From Nitrospirota bacterium (lineage in GTDB: Bacteria > Nitrospirota > JACRHL01): 37,115 nt of DNA. This document shows, one piece after another, positions 16,539 through 24,741 of the stretch (its first letter is position 1; every line of letters starts with the position of its first letter). A program made the translations under genes and the position numbers. The stretch lies in the NCBI GenBank assembly GCA_029881725.1, contig JAOUMB010000026.1, forward strand, positions 1 to 37,115, in the 5' to 3' direction. Under the pieces are notes generated by a model, which saw only the letters and a program-made list of their open reading frames with translations, searched no databases and was not told the origin of the DNA.

Positions 16539-17138
16539 GTGACTGCATCCAGCCGCACCGCCACCGTCAAGCGCGCCACCAAAGAGACCGACATCGCCCT
16601 GACCCTGGGGCTGGACGGCCCGGCCGGAGGCGAAAGCCGCACCGGTCTGCCGTTTTTCGACCACATGCTGGACCACGTGCGCAAACACGGCCTGTTTCAC
16701 CTAGACGTGCAGTGCACGGGCGATCTGGAAATCGACGAGCACCACACGGTGGAAGACATCGCCATCGTGCTGGGGCAGGCGTTGAACGCTTCCCTGACCG
16801 ACAAGCGCGGCATCCTGCGCTTCGGCCACGCCCGCGTGCCCATGGACGAGGCCCTGGCCGACGTGACCGTGGACCTGTCCGGCCGCGCCCATTTCATCTG
16901 GAAAGCCGACTTCCCCCACGGCTATCAGGTGGGCACCATGAACGGCGCCATCTTCAAGCACTTCTTTGAAACCCTGGCCTCGGCGGCCAAAATGAACCTG
17001 CACGTGGTGGTCCCCTACGGGGAGAACACCCACCACATTCTGGAAGCCATTTTCAAGGCCTTCGGCCGGGCGCTGGACACCGCCACCCGCAAGGACGACC
17101 GCCGCGACGACGTGCCCTCGACCAAAGGGACCCTATAG
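16539..17138 (+). CDS. hisB: Imidazoleglycerol-phosphate dehydratase
   Basis: This 199-residue protein is the monofunctional dehydratase (IGPD), without the N-terminal histidinol-phosphatase of enteric HisB. The metal-binding histidines lie in the usual repeated motifs: 'FFDHMLDHVRKHGLFHL' (39-55), 'DEHHTVEDIAIVLGQAL' (66-82), then 'NTHHILEAIFKAFGRAL'. Histidinol phosphatase must therefore be encoded elsewhere. GTG 16539 has GGGAGAG 6-9 nt upstream; the frame is open much further upstream but overlaps hisD. It is followed by hisH after 4 bp. Confidence 0.96.
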   Translation: MTASSRTATVKRATKETDIALTLGLDGPAGGESRTGLPFFDHMLDHVRKHGLFHLDVQCTGDLEIDEHHTVEDIAIVLGQALNASLTDKRGILRFGHARVPMDEALADVTVDLSGRAHFIWKADFPHGYQVGTMNGAIFKHFFETLASAAKMNLHVVVPYGENTHHILEAIFKAFGRALDTATRKDDRRDDVPSTKGTL

Positions 17139-17142
17139 GAAC

Positions 17143-17793
17143 ATGACCCCGCCACGCATTGCCATCATCGACTACGGCCGGGGCAATCTGCGCTCGGTCC
17201 AGAAGGGTTTTGGAAAGGTCGGGTACGAGGCCCGGGTGACCCGCGACCCGGACGTCATTGCCGACGCCACCCACGTGGTGCTGCCCGGGGTGGGCGCATT
17301 CGCCGATTGCATGGCCAACCTGGAGGATTTTGGACTGATCGGTCCAATCCATTCGACGGTGGAAAGCGGCAAGCCGTTTCTGGGCATCTGTGTGGGCATG
17401 CAACTGCTGTTTACCGAAGGGGAGGAGTTCGGCACCCACAAGGGGCTCGACATTCTGCCCGGCCGGGTGGTGGCCTTCCCCCAGGGCATGACCGTGGGCG
17501 AAGGGGAGCATGTGGAACGGCTGAAAGTGCCGCACATGGGGTGGAACCGGCTGCACGTCACCCGGCAATCCCCCCTGTTCCGGGATATCCACGAGGGGGA
17601 GTGGTGCTACTTCGTCCACTCCTACCATGCGGTGCCGGAGGACCTGTCGGTGGTGGCGGCCACCAGCCAGTATGGGGTGCTGTTTACCGCCTCGGTGTGG
17701 AACGACAACGTGGTGGCCACCCAGTTCCACCCGGAAAAAAGCGACAAGGCGGGCCTGTCCATGCTCAAGGCCTTCGCCGAGTGGCAGTGCTAG
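17143..17793 (+). CDS. hisH: Imidazole glycerol phosphate synthase, glutaminase subunit
   Basis: HisH splits glutamine and passes ammonia to HisF. The 216-residue class I amidotransferase has the full triad: C83 in 'GICVGMQLL', H196 and E198 in 'QFHPEKS'. 'IIDYGRGNLRSV' at the N-terminus and 'PHMGWNRL' (130-137) are typical. It starts 4 bp after hisB and lies 13 bp ahead of hisA, with hisF following hisA, the conserved hisHAF block. Confidence 0.97.
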   Translation: MTPPRIAIIDYGRGNLRSVQKGFGKVGYEARVTRDPDVIADATHVVLPGVGAFADCMANLEDFGLIGPIHSTVESGKPFLGICVGMQLLFTEGEEFGTHKGLDILPGRVVAFPQGMTVGEGEHVERLKVPHMGWNRLHVTRQSPLFRDIHEGEWCYFVHSYHAVPEDLSVVAATSQYGVLFTASVWNDNVVATQFHPEKSDKAGLSMLKAFAEWQC

Positions 17794-17806
17794 AAGGTGT
17801 TTGACT

Positions 17807-18535
17807 GTGTTTGACGTAATCCCGGCCATTGATCTCAAGGAAGGCCAGTGCGTGCGACTCAAGCAGGGGCGCATGGACGATGCCACCGTATACGATGCCG
17901 ACCCGGTGGCCCAGGCCAAACGATGGGCCGCATACGGCGCCCGCTGGCTGCACGTGGTGGACCTGGACGGCGCCTTTGCCGGCGTGCCCAAAAACCTGCC
18001 CGCCATCATCGCCATCCTGAGCGCGGTGGACATGAAGGTGGAAGTGGGTGGCGGCATCCGCGACATGGAGCGGGTGCGGGCCTACCTGAACGCCGGAGTG
18101 GGCCGGGTGATTCTGGGCAGCGCCGCGGTGCGCCACCCGGACCTGGTCACCGAAGCCGCCGCCGAGTTCCCCGGCCGTATCGTGGTGGGCATCGACGCCT
18201 CGAACGGCAAGGTGGCGGTGCAGGGGTGGGCCGAGGTCACCGATGTGGACGCCACCGAACTGGCCGCCGACATGGCCGGGCGCGGCGCGGCGGCCATCAT
18301 CTATACGGACATCGGCCGCGACGGCATGCAGACCGGCACCAATGTGGAGGCCACCCGCAAGGTGGCCCAGGCCGCGGGCATTCCGGTCATCGCCTCCGGC
18401 GGCGTGTCCACCCTGGAGCACGTCCGGGAACTGCTGGCGGTGCAGTCCGACGGGGTTTCCGGCGTGGTCACCGGGCGCGCCATCTACGAGGGCACCCTGG
18501 ACCTGGCCGCCGCCCTCAAGCTGGCGGCCGGTTAA
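17807..18535 (+). CDS. hisA: ProFAR isomerase
   Basis: HisA performs the Amadori rearrangement of ProFAR to PRFAR in an eight-stranded barrel. The 242-residue protein has the catalytic Asp near the N-terminus in 'IPAIDLKEGQCVRL' (D9) and the second region 'YTDIGRDGMQTGTN', plus phosphate-binding 'VGGGIRD' and 'ASGGVSTLEH'. GTG 17807 is chosen because AAGG lies upstream and the barrel begins immediately; the longer open frame overlaps hisH. The stop codon touches the hisF start. Confidence 0.96.
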   Translation: MFDVIPAIDLKEGQCVRLKQGRMDDATVYDADPVAQAKRWAAYGARWLHVVDLDGAFAGVPKNLPAIIAILSAVDMKVEVGGGIRDMERVRAYLNAGVGRVILGSAAVRHPDLVTEAAAEFPGRIVVGIDASNGKVAVQGWAEVTDVDATELAADMAGRGAAAIIYTDIGRDGMQTGTNVEATRKVAQAAGIPVIASGGVSTLEHVRELLAVQSDGVSGVVTGRAIYEGTLDLAAALKLAAG

Positions 18536-19306
18536 ATGCTGGCACGCCGCATCATCCCCTGCCTGGACGTGAAGGACGGCCGCGTGGTGAAAGGGGTTTC
18601 CTTTGTGGACCTGGTGGACGCGGGCGACCCGGTGCAGATCGCCGCCGCCTACGACGAAGCCGGGGCCGACGAAGTAACCTTTCTGGATATCGCCGCCAGC
18701 CACGAGGGGCGCGATACCATTCTGGACGTGGTGCGCCACACCGCCGAGCAGGTGTTCATTCCGCTCACCGTGGGCGGCGGCGTGCGCGAGGTGGCCGATA
18801 TCCGCCGCCTGCTCCAGGCCGGAGCCGACAAGGTGGGCATCAACACCGCCGCGGTGGAAAACCCGGAATTCGTGCGCGAGGCCTCCCGCGCCTTCGGCAG
18901 CCAGTGCATCGTGGTGGCGGTGGACGCCAAGCGCAGGAACCCGGAAAACCCGGCCGACGGGTGGGAGGTTTACACCCACGGGGGCCGCAAGGCGCGCGGC
19001 ATCGACGCCATCGAGTGGGTGCAGCGCATGGAAGCCATGGGGGCCGGTGAAATCCTGCTCACCAGCATGGACCAGGACGGCCAGAAAACCGGCTACGACA
19101 ATGCCCTCAACCGGGCCGCCTCCAACGTGCTGTCCATCCCGCTCATCGCCTCCGGCGGCGTGGGCGAGCTGTCCCACCTGTACGACGGACTGGTGGACGG
19201 TGCCGCGGACGCGGTGCTGGCCGCGTCCATCTTCCACTTCGGCACCTTCACCATCGCCGAAACCAAGGAATATCTGGCCGGTCGCGGCGTGCGGGTGCGC
19301 ACATGA
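18536..19306 (+). CDS. hisF: Imidazole glycerol phosphate synthase, cyclase subunit
   Basis: HisF uses ammonia from HisH to form IGP and AICAR. The 256-residue barrel has the signature '[20 protein letters not shown]' with the catalytic Asp at 11, '[12 protein letters not shown]', 'VVAVDAKR' and '[15 protein letters not shown]', all characteristic of HisF rather than HisA. The ATG directly follows the hisA TAA. Its stop overlaps hisIE by 4 bp. Confidence 0.97.
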   Translation: MLARRIIPCLDVKDGRVVKGVSFVDLVDAGDPVQIAAAYDEAGADEVTFLDIAASHEGRDTILDVVRHTAEQVFIPLTVGGGVREVADIRRLLQAGADKVGINTAAVENPEFVREASRAFGSQCIVVAVDAKRRNPENPADGWEVYTHGGRKARGIDAIEWVQRMEAMGAGEILLTSMDQDGQKTGYDNALNRAASNVLSIPLIASGGVGELSHLYDGLVDGAADAVLAASIFHFGTFTIAETKEYLAGRGVRVRT

Positions 19307-19986
19307 ACACGCTGGACCAATCGGTCAAATGGAACGCGGACGGGCTGGTCCCGGCCATCGTTCAGGACGCCGCCGACGGCCGGGTGCTGATGCTGGCGTG
19401 GATGAACGCGGAAAGCCTGAAGCTCACCCTGTCCACCGGTTATACCCATTTCTGGTCCCGCTCCCGCCGGCAGTTGTGGAAAAAGGGCGAGACCTCCGGC
19501 AACCTGCAACAGGTGCGGGAACTGCGGCTTGACTGCGACGGGGACACGCTGGTGGCAATCGTCGATCAGAGCGGTCCCGCCTGTCATACGGACAGCCCCA
19601 CCTGTTTTTTCCAGTTGGCGGACGCGCACGGCACCCTCACGGAATCGCCGCAGCCGCAGGGCCTTGGCCCGGTACTGGAGCAGGTCTATCAGGTGATTCT
19701 GGCGCGCAAGGTGGCTGCCGACCCGGAGTCGTCCTACGTGGCCAAACTGTTCGCCAAGGGCACCGATGCCATTCTGAAAAAAATTGCCGAGGAGTCCGGC
19801 GAGGTGCTGCTGGCCGCCAAGGGGGGCCAGCCGGAGGAGCTGACCTACGAGGCGGCGGATCTGATCTTTCACCTGCTGGTGGCGCTGGCCAACGGCGGAG
19901 TGACGCCGCATGATGTATCGGCGGAGCTGGCGCGCCGCTTCGGCATGTCGGGCATCGACGAAAAGGCGTCCCGCAAGGGCAAATAA
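19303..19986 (+). CDS. hisIE: Bifunctional phosphoribosyl-AMP cyclohydrolase / phosphoribosyl-ATP pyrophosphatase
   Basis: This 227-residue fusion carries out steps 2 and 3 of the pathway. The HisI half (about 1-110) has '[14 protein letters not shown]', '[20 protein letters not shown]' and the metal-binding '[20 protein letters not shown]'; the HisE half (about 122-227) has '[20 protein letters not shown]' and '[13 protein letters not shown]'. Fused HisIE is common in enteric bacteria, Bacteroidetes and some others, while many proteobacteria have two genes. It overlaps hisF by ATGA and ends 24 bp before hinT. Confidence 0.96.
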   Translation: MNTLDQSVKWNADGLVPAIVQDAADGRVLMLAWMNAESLKLTLSTGYTHFWSRSRRQLWKKGETSGNLQQVRELRLDCDGDTLVAIVDQSGPACHTDSPTCFFQLADAHGTLTESPQPQGLGPVLEQVYQVILARKVAADPESSYVAKLFAKGTDAILKKIAEESGEVLLAAKGGQPEELTYEAADLIFHLLVALANGGVTPHDVSAELARRFGMSGIDEKASRKGK

Positions 19987-20010
19987 ACCCCGTGGCAACG
20001 GAGTGAGGCC

Positions 20011-20349
20011 ATGAAGGACTGTCTGTTCTGCAAGATCGTGCGCGGGGAGATCCCGGCCAACAAGGTTCACGAGGACGAGCGGGCCATCGCCTTCGAGGAC
20101 ATCGGCCCGCAGGCCCCCACCCACACCCTGGTGATCCCCAAGGAGCACCTGAGCGACCAGCGCGGCATCGACGAGAGCCGCGCCGAACTGATGGGGCACC
20201 TGATCCGCGTGGCCAACCAGGTGGCGGACAAGAAAGGCCTGAAAAGCTTTCGCACCGTAATCAATACCGGCGCCCAGGCGGGGCAGACGGTGTTCCACCT
20301 GCACGTCCACCTGCTGGGCGGCCGCCCCATGAACTGGCCCCCCGGCTGA
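20011..20349 (+). CDS. hinT: HIT-family purine nucleoside phosphoramidase (HinT-like)
   Basis: The 112-residue protein has the HIT motif 'HLHVHLL' (H96, H98, H100) and an N-terminal CxxC ('CLFC', C4 and C7) in 'CLFCKIVRGEIPANKV'. HinT proteins hydrolyse AMP linked to amines. It ends in 'GGRPMNWPPG'. GGAG precedes the ATG. Its place at the end of the his operon is shared with several deltaproteobacteria and may be accidental or reflect release of AMP-linked intermediates; I cannot decide. A T-rich stretch follows the stop. Confidence 0.93.
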   Translation: MKDCLFCKIVRGEIPANKVHEDERAIAFEDIGPQAPTHTLVIPKEHLSDQRGIDESRAELMGHLIRVANQVADKKGLKSFRTVINTGAQAGQTVFHLHVHLLGGRPMNWPPG

Positions 20350-20483
20350 TTTTTTATATCCACAGAGGTTGGCGGGAGTGAGCCTCCGGCCGTGAGCCAC
20401 CCTACCTCATCCCGGCGGGCCAGACGAGGGCCGGTCGCCCCGCCCCAAGTCGGCCATCTGTCCGCCGTACCACCGAAAGAGCC

Positions 20484-20843
20484 CCTCCGGCGTCCTCCCC
20501 GGACCCACACGGCCCTCCGGGAGGCTCATGGCCACGTGCGTCGTGGAGTGGCCGCCGCTGAGAAGGTCATCTCCGGCAACCTCCTCGGACCCACACGGCC
20601 CTCCGGGAGGCTCATGGCCACGTGCGTCGTGGAGTGGCCGCCGCCAGGAAGGTCACCTCCGGTCACCTCCTCGGACCCACACGGCCCTCCGGGAGGCTCA
20701 TGGCCATGTGCGTCGTGGAGTGGCCGCCACCAGGAAGGTCACCTCCGGTCACCTCCTCGGACCCACCCCTCCGGGATGCTCATGGCCATGTGCGTCGTGG
20801 AGTGGCCGCCGCCAGGAAGGTCATCTCCGGTCACCTCCTCGGA
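20484..20843 (+). repeat. Four tandem copies of an 86-bp unit upstream of iscA
   Basis: Units begin at about 20501, 20587, 20673 and 20759 (the last is 82 bp), with a partial lead-in at 20484. Each contains a direct or near-direct 'GGTCACCTCC', a CCTCCGGGAGG palindrome and an inverted pair GGCCAC/GTGGCC 12 nt apart. In copies 3 and 4 the C-to-T change in the first arm would still pair as G-U in RNA. No stop codon occurs in any forward frame, which produces three spurious overlapping open frames. The array ends 9 bp before the -35 box of iscA. Bases 20350-20483 hold nothing recognisable. Confidence 0.9.
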
Positions 20844-20852
20844 GTTAAAAAT

Positions 20853-20881
20853 TTGACCGACCAAAATGGTCGGGTTATGCT
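20853..20881 (+). promoter_or_regulatory. Sigma-70 promoter of iscA-hscB-hscA
   Basis: TTGACC at 20853-20858, exactly 17 bp, TATGCT at 20876-20881. Transcription should start near 20888. Two palindromic operators overlap it, one filling the spacer and one at the start site. Confidence 0.65.
20857..20873. promoter_or_regulatory. IscR/Rrf2-type operator 1
   Basis: CCGACCAAAATGGTCGG fits the IscR type 1 frame YYGACT-RWWWY-AGTCRR with a symmetrical T-to-C/A-to-G swap in both arms. It fills the promoter spacer, so a bound protein would block RNA polymerase. The regulator gene is not in this window. Confidence 0.6.
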
Positions 20882-20885
20882 TAGT

Positions 20886-20902
20886 CCGACCATTATGGTC
20901 GC
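20886..20902. promoter_or_regulatory. IscR/Rrf2-type operator 2
   Basis: CCGACCATTATGGTCGC is a second copy of the same palindrome centred 29 bp downstream of the first, on the predicted transcription start. The shared core CGACCA-N3-TGGTCG and the AT-rich centre argue for one dimeric regulator binding twice. Confidence 0.6.
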
Positions 20903-20963
20903 CAATAGAGACCGAGCCCGGAGCGTGCTTGTGGCGCCGGGGTATTTGGAGGATTTTTCAAGC

Positions 20964-21314
20964 GTGACCACTGAAACGACCGAAACTTCGTTTTTGACCA
21001 TTGATCCGTCCGCCTCGGCGGCCATCAAGGCGTTGTTCAAGCGGCAGGGCAAGGAGGGGTGTGCGTTCCGCGTGGGCATCGTGGGGGGCGGCTGCTCCGG
21101 GTTGCAGTATGTGTTTTCCGTGGCCGAAAAACCGGCCCTGGACGATCAGGTGGTGCAGGCCGACGGGGTAACCGTGGTGGTTGATCCCAAAAGTGCCGTG
21201 TTCGTGGCCGGTTCCTCGCTGCAGTACGAGCGGAGCATGATGAAGGAGGGCTTTGTGGTGAAGAACCCGAACGCCGACCAGAGCTGCTCCTGCGGCGAAT
21301 CGTTCAACGCCTGA
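20964..21314 (+). CDS. iscA: A-type iron-sulphur carrier protein (IscA/ErpA/HesB family)
   Basis: A-type carriers receive Fe-S clusters and pass them to apo-proteins. The 116-residue protein has the three conserved cysteines: C44 in 'VGGGCSGLQY' and C108, C110 in 'QSCSCGESF'. The first part 'LTIDPSASAAIKALF' is typical. I choose GTG 20964 because GGAGG lies 11 nt upstream; an ATG at 20895 is in frame but would lie within operator 2 and lacks a ribosome site. It leads hscB and hscA, so the symbol iscA follows from context; iscR, iscS, iscU and fdx are not in the window. Confidence 0.88.
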   Translation: MTTETTETSFLTIDPSASAAIKALFKRQGKEGCAFRVGIVGGGCSGLQYVFSVAEKPALDDQVVQADGVTVVVDPKSAVFVAGSSLQYERSMMKEGFVVKNPNADQSCSCGESFNA

Positions 21315-21333
21315 CGCACGGTTTACCGGATCC

Positions 21334-22035
21334 ATGAAGGAAATCAAAGTCAAGTGTCTCAGTTGCGGCTCCCTGGAGCGCGGCGATTTCTGCGGCGGCT
21401 GCCACACCATTCTGCCCATTGGCAAGGAGGAGGTGGATTTTTTCAGCATGTTCGGCTTCGAATCGCGCCCGGCGCTGGATGCCATGGCGCTCAAGGAGCG
21501 TTTTCTGGAACTGTCCCACAAACTGCACCCGGACCGCCACAACGCGGAGCAGGGGGACCAGCGCCTCAACGTGCTGACCCTTTCCGCCCAGCTCAATCAG
21601 GGCTACCGCACCCTGCTCGACACCAAGGAGCGCCTGCGCTACCTGGTGGGCAAGCAGACCAACCAGGAGCCGCTGGAGGCCAAGCAGGTGCCGCCGGAGA
21701 TGATGGAACTGTTCTTCGAGGTGCACGACCTGATGGAGGAGACGGACACCTACCTGAAGAACAGGAAGCCAGCCGCCAGCCGGATCGTGGCGGCCCTTTC
21801 CATGGCGGACAGCGGACGCACCGAACTGCTGGACCGCATCAACACCCTGCGCCGCCGGGGCCAGCAGAAGGTGGCCGATGTGGAGGCCGAAATCAACCAG
21901 TTGGACAAACGCTGGGACGACGACGGCGAGCGTCCGGCGATTCTGGAGCGGTGCGCCCGGCTGGCCGACGTGCTGTCCTACATGGGACGCCTGACCCGCT
22001 CCCTGGACGAAAAAGAGCTGAAGCTCGAACTATAG
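21334..22035 (+). CDS. hscB: Fe-S assembly J-domain co-chaperone HscB with N-terminal Cys tetrad
   Basis: HscB brings the scaffold IscU to HscA. The 233-residue protein has a J domain with HPD at 65-67 ('HKLHPDRHN') and the C-terminal three-helix part ('ELFFEVHDLMEETDTYL'). It differs from E. coli HscB (about 171 aa) in two ways: an N-terminal C8xxC11...C20xxC23 tetrad that looks like a zinc knuckle, as in eukaryotic HSC20, and an extra C-terminal helical extension ('QQKVADVEAEINQLDKRW'). ATG 21334 includes the tetrad. It lies 19 bp after iscA and 80 bp before hscA. Confidence 0.92.
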   Translation: MKEIKVKCLSCGSLERGDFCGGCHTILPIGKEEVDFFSMFGFESRPALDAMALKERFLELSHKLHPDRHNAEQGDQRLNVLTLSAQLNQGYRTLLDTKERLRYLVGKQTNQEPLEAKQVPPEMMELFFEVHDLMEETDTYLKNRKPAASRIVAALSMADSGRTELLDRINTLRRRGQQKVADVEAEINQLDKRWDDDGERPAILERCARLADVLSYMGRLTRSLDEKELKLEL

Positions 22036-22115
22036 AACCCAAACCGCTGCCGGCGGGTGTTTGTTCATAACGCCCCGCCGCACGGAAGATACAGAGACAC
22101 AGGGAACTCCCTGCC

Positions 22116-23924
22116 ATGAGCAAGATAATCGGAATTGATCTCGGCACCACCAACAGCGTGGTGAGCGTGATCGACATGGGCGTGCCGGTGGTGATTCCGG
22201 ACGCGGAGGGCAAACGCCTGACCCCCTCGGTGGTGAGCTACGCGGACCCGGAAAAGCCCCTGGTGGGTGACCCGGCGGTGCGCCAGGCGGCGCTGCACCC
22301 GGCGGACACCATCAGTTCGGTCAAGCGCTACATCGGACGGCGCGGCGACGAGATTGCCGAGGACGAACTGCCGCGCACCTACACCGTCATCGGCACGGGC
22401 GACCAGACCGCCGCCGTGGTGGCCGCGGGCAGGGCCCTCAAGCCGGAAGAGGTGTCGTCGGAAATATTGAAAAAGCTCAAGGCCGACGCGGAGCGGTACC
22501 TGGAGGAGCCGGTATCCCAGGCGGTGATTACCGTGCCCGCCTACTTCAACGACGCCCAGCGGGCCGCCACCAAGCGCGCCGGGGAACTGGCCGGGCTGGA
22601 GGTGGAGCGTATCGTCAACGAGCCCACCGCCGCCTGTCTGGCTTACGGCCTGGACCGCACCGAAAACGCCACGGTGGCGGTCTACGACCTGGGGGGCGGC
22701 ACCTTCGACATCTCCATCGTGGAGATCACCAACAAAGTTTTCCGGGTGCTCTCCACCACCGGCAACACCCGCCTGGGGGGGGACGACTTTGACCGCGCCA
22801 TCATGGACTGGCTGCAATTGCAATGTCCGGATGTGGCCCTGGACGGCGACCTGGTGGCCATGGCGCGCCTCAAGGAGGCGGCCGAAAAGGCCAAGATCGC
22901 CCTTTCCGACGCGGACCAGACCGACATCGACATTCCGTTTCTGAAGGGCGACTTCAGCCTCTCGGTGGTGCTCACCCGGGGCACCTTTGAAAGCCTCATC
23001 GCCGCCCGCGTGGACGAAACCCGCGCCGCCTGCCTGCAGGCCCTGCACGATGCGGGACTGAAACCGGCGCAGGTGCATGCGGTGATCCTGGTGGGCGGCT
23101 CCACCCGCATCCCGCTGGTGCGGCACCTGGTGAGCAAGGTGTTCGGGCGGGAACCGGATACCTCGGTGAACCCGGACGAGGCGGTGGCGCTGGGGGCGGG
23201 CATTCAGGCCAGCATCCTCCAGGGCGGCGTGTCCGATACCCTGCTGCTGGACGTCACCCCCCTGTCGTTGGGTATCGAAACCTTCGGCGGGCTGATGAAC
23301 GTGATCATCGCCCGCAACACCACCATTCCCACCAAGGCGGGGGAACTGTTCACCACCGCGGTGGACGACCAGACCGCGGTGAACATTCACGTGCTGCAGG
23401 GGGAGCGCGAAATGGCGGCGGACAACTGGACCCTGGGGCGCTACACCCTGCCGGTGACCCCGGCCCCGGCGGGCAGCCACCGGGTGGGGGTGCAGTTCAC
23501 CATCGACGCCGACGGCATCCTGCACGTGCTGGCCCGCGACACCAATGCGGGAAAGGAAATCAAAGCCGAAGTGAAGGCGGTGGCCGACGTGTCCGACTCG
23601 GAAGTGGAGGCAATGGTGCGCGCCTCCGTATCCCACGCCCAGCAGGACATCCTCAAGCGGCAGTTGGTGGAGGCGCAGATCTCCGGCGACGAAATGCTGC
23701 GCGCCACCCAGTCGGCGCTGGAGAAGTATGGCGACCAGTTGCAGTCCCACGAGCGCACCGCCATCGAGAAGGCATGGCAGGCGGTGCGGCAGGCCATCGA
23801 CAACGACGACCTGAGCAGCCTGAAGGCGGGCAAACAGCAACTGGACGAAGCCACCCAGCGGCTGGCGGACATCATGTTCGGGGCGGCGGTCAAGGACCGC
23901 GCCGAGGCCGGGGCGGAGGGCTGA
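22116..23924 (+). CDS. hscA: Hsp70-type chaperone HscA
   Basis: The 602-residue protein is an Hsp70: '[14 protein letters not shown]' (5-18), '[20 protein letters not shown]', '[13 protein letters not shown]', '[14 protein letters not shown]' in the ATPase domain, '[14 protein letters not shown]' at the linker, and a substrate-binding domain with a helical lid. It is shorter than DnaK and lacks its C-terminal tail, which together with the hscB neighbour supports HscA (release of clusters from IscU). DnaK cannot be excluded by sequence alone, but the context makes it unlikely. No ferredoxin gene follows, unlike in enteric bacteria. Confidence 0.9.
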   Translation: MSKIIGIDLGTTNSVVSVIDMGVPVVIPDAEGKRLTPSVVSYADPEKPLVGDPAVRQAALHPADTISSVKRYIGRRGDEIAEDELPRTYTVIGTGDQTAAVVAAGRALKPEEVSSEILKKLKADAERYLEEPVSQAVITVPAYFNDAQRAATKRAGELAGLEVERIVNEPTAACLAYGLDRTENATVAVYDLGGGTFDISIVEITNKVFRVLSTTGNTRLGGDDFDRAIMDWLQLQCPDVALDGDLVAMARLKEAAEKAKIALSDADQTDIDIPFLKGDFSLSVVLTRGTFESLIAARVDETRAACLQALHDAGLKPAQVHAVILVGGSTRIPLVRHLVSKVFGREPDTSVNPDEAVALGAGIQASILQGGVSDTLLLDVTPLSLGIETFGGLMNVIIARNTTIPTKAGELFTTAVDDQTAVNIHVLQGEREMAADNWTLGRYTLPVTPAPAGSHRVGVQFTIDADGILHVLARDTNAGKEIKAEVKAVADVSDSEVEAMVRASVSHAQQDILKRQLVEAQISGDEMLRATQSALEKYGDQLQSHERTAIEKAWQAVRQAIDNDDLSSLKAGKQQLDEATQRLADIMFGAAVKDRAEAGAEG

Positions 23925-23941
23925 GCCCGCCCAAGCGGGCT
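23924..23941. terminator. Bidirectional hairpin between hscA and the EI24 gene
   Basis: AGCCCGC-CCAA-GCGGGCT overlaps the last base of the hscA stop and part of the stop codon of the convergent gene. No T-run on either side, so it is a weak terminator candidate that could serve both genes. Confidence 0.45.
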
Positions 23942-24734
23942 ACTCGAATCCCGGCGGCAGTTTGCCCAGCGGGGGTTCCGGAAACTCGGGGGACGGCTGT
24001 TCCCTCTCCGGCGCCACCCGGTCCGTATCCATCACCAGCAGCGTGCAGGCCATCACGATCACCGGCACGCTGAGCAGGTTCACGAACGGGATAAACGACA
24101 CCGCCACCACCCACAGGGACAGGCCGAAGATCCCGCCCGCGTTGCGGGTCACGAATTCCCGCTTCTGACGCAGGGGCATCTCCCGGCGCGCCATGGGGAT
24201 ATCCAGCAGCCCCACGGTCAGCACGAAGCCGGACAGAAACAGAAACAGCACGTGCCCCACGCCGGGGAAGAAATTCAGCGGCACCAGCGCCGCTTCGATG
24301 GCCAGCAGCACCAGCGCGGTCTTGCCCCCCTCGATCAACGAGCGCGTCAAACCCATGCTCTGGTTGACCGGCGCCAGGCCGGGCCGGGCGGCGTTTTCGG
24401 TGGCCGCCGACAGCCGGTCGTGGAACGGCGCCGCCACCACCACGGCGCCGACGATGGTCCCCAGGTAGGCCAGCGCCCCCGCCAGCACCACCGCCAGGAA
24501 CATGCCGAACCCGGTCAGCAGCGGATCCCACCAGGTGTCCACGAAGCGGGCCACATAGATGTCCACTTGCCCGGTGAACCAGATGGTGAGCAGCGACCAG
24601 CCGCCCAGAAACAGGATCAGGTTGATGGTCCACGGGGCCAGCATCAGCATCAGCAGCAGACGGCGGCGCACCCGGAACAGGTTCAGGGCGCGCCCCATGG
24701 CCCCCAGGCCGCGAATGGGTGAGGTGATGTTCAT
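23940..24734 (-). CDS. EI24/CysZ-like membrane protein
   Basis: The 264-residue protein has several membrane helices ('LLLMLMLAPWTINLILFLGGW', 'AVVLAGALAYLGTIVGAVVV', 'HVLFLFLSGFVLTVGLLDIP', 'LWVVAVSFIPFVNLLSVPVI') in the pattern of PF07264. 'GLLDIPMARR' followed by a conserved cytoplasmic loop and 'FIPFVNLLSVPVIVMACTLL' are typical. The E. coli relative CysZ supports sulphate uptake; many members have no known role and no sulphate genes are nearby. The C-terminal tail is Pro/Glu-rich. ATG 24734 is 7 bp from the end of ogt, which is upstream on the same strand. Confidence 0.75.
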   Translation of the reverse strand: MNITSPIRGLGAMGRALNLFRVRRRLLLMLMLAPWTINLILFLGGWSLLTIWFTGQVDIYVARFVDTWWDPLLTGFGMFLAVVLAGALAYLGTIVGAVVVAAPFHDRLSAATENAARPGLAPVNQSMGLTRSLIEGGKTALVLLAIEAALVPLNFFPGVGHVLFLFLSGFVLTVGLLDIPMARREMPLRQKREFVTRNAGGIFGLSLWVVAVSFIPFVNLLSVPVIVMACTLLVMDTDRVAPEREQPSPEFPEPPLGKLPPGFE

Positions 24735-24741
24735 CGGGGCG

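Noticed and set aside
20352-20362. DnaA-box-like sequence after hinT, with similar ones near 10913 and 34913
   Set aside because: Each differs from the consensus by one base, they are isolated, and no origin genes or AT-rich unwinding region are present.
20484-20843. CRISPR array
   Set aside because: The units are directly joined and near-identical over their full length, with no unique spacers and no cas genes.
20392-21314. Three overlapping forward open frames across the 86-bp repeats (106 to 230 codons)
   Set aside because: They exist because the repeat unit has no stop codon in any forward frame; the 86-bp period shifts frame in every copy and there are no ribosome sites. Only the part from 20964 on is a real gene (iscA).
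23924-23941. Strong intrinsic terminator for hscA
   Set aside because: The hairpin is real but has no T-run on either strand, so it is reported only as a weak candidate.
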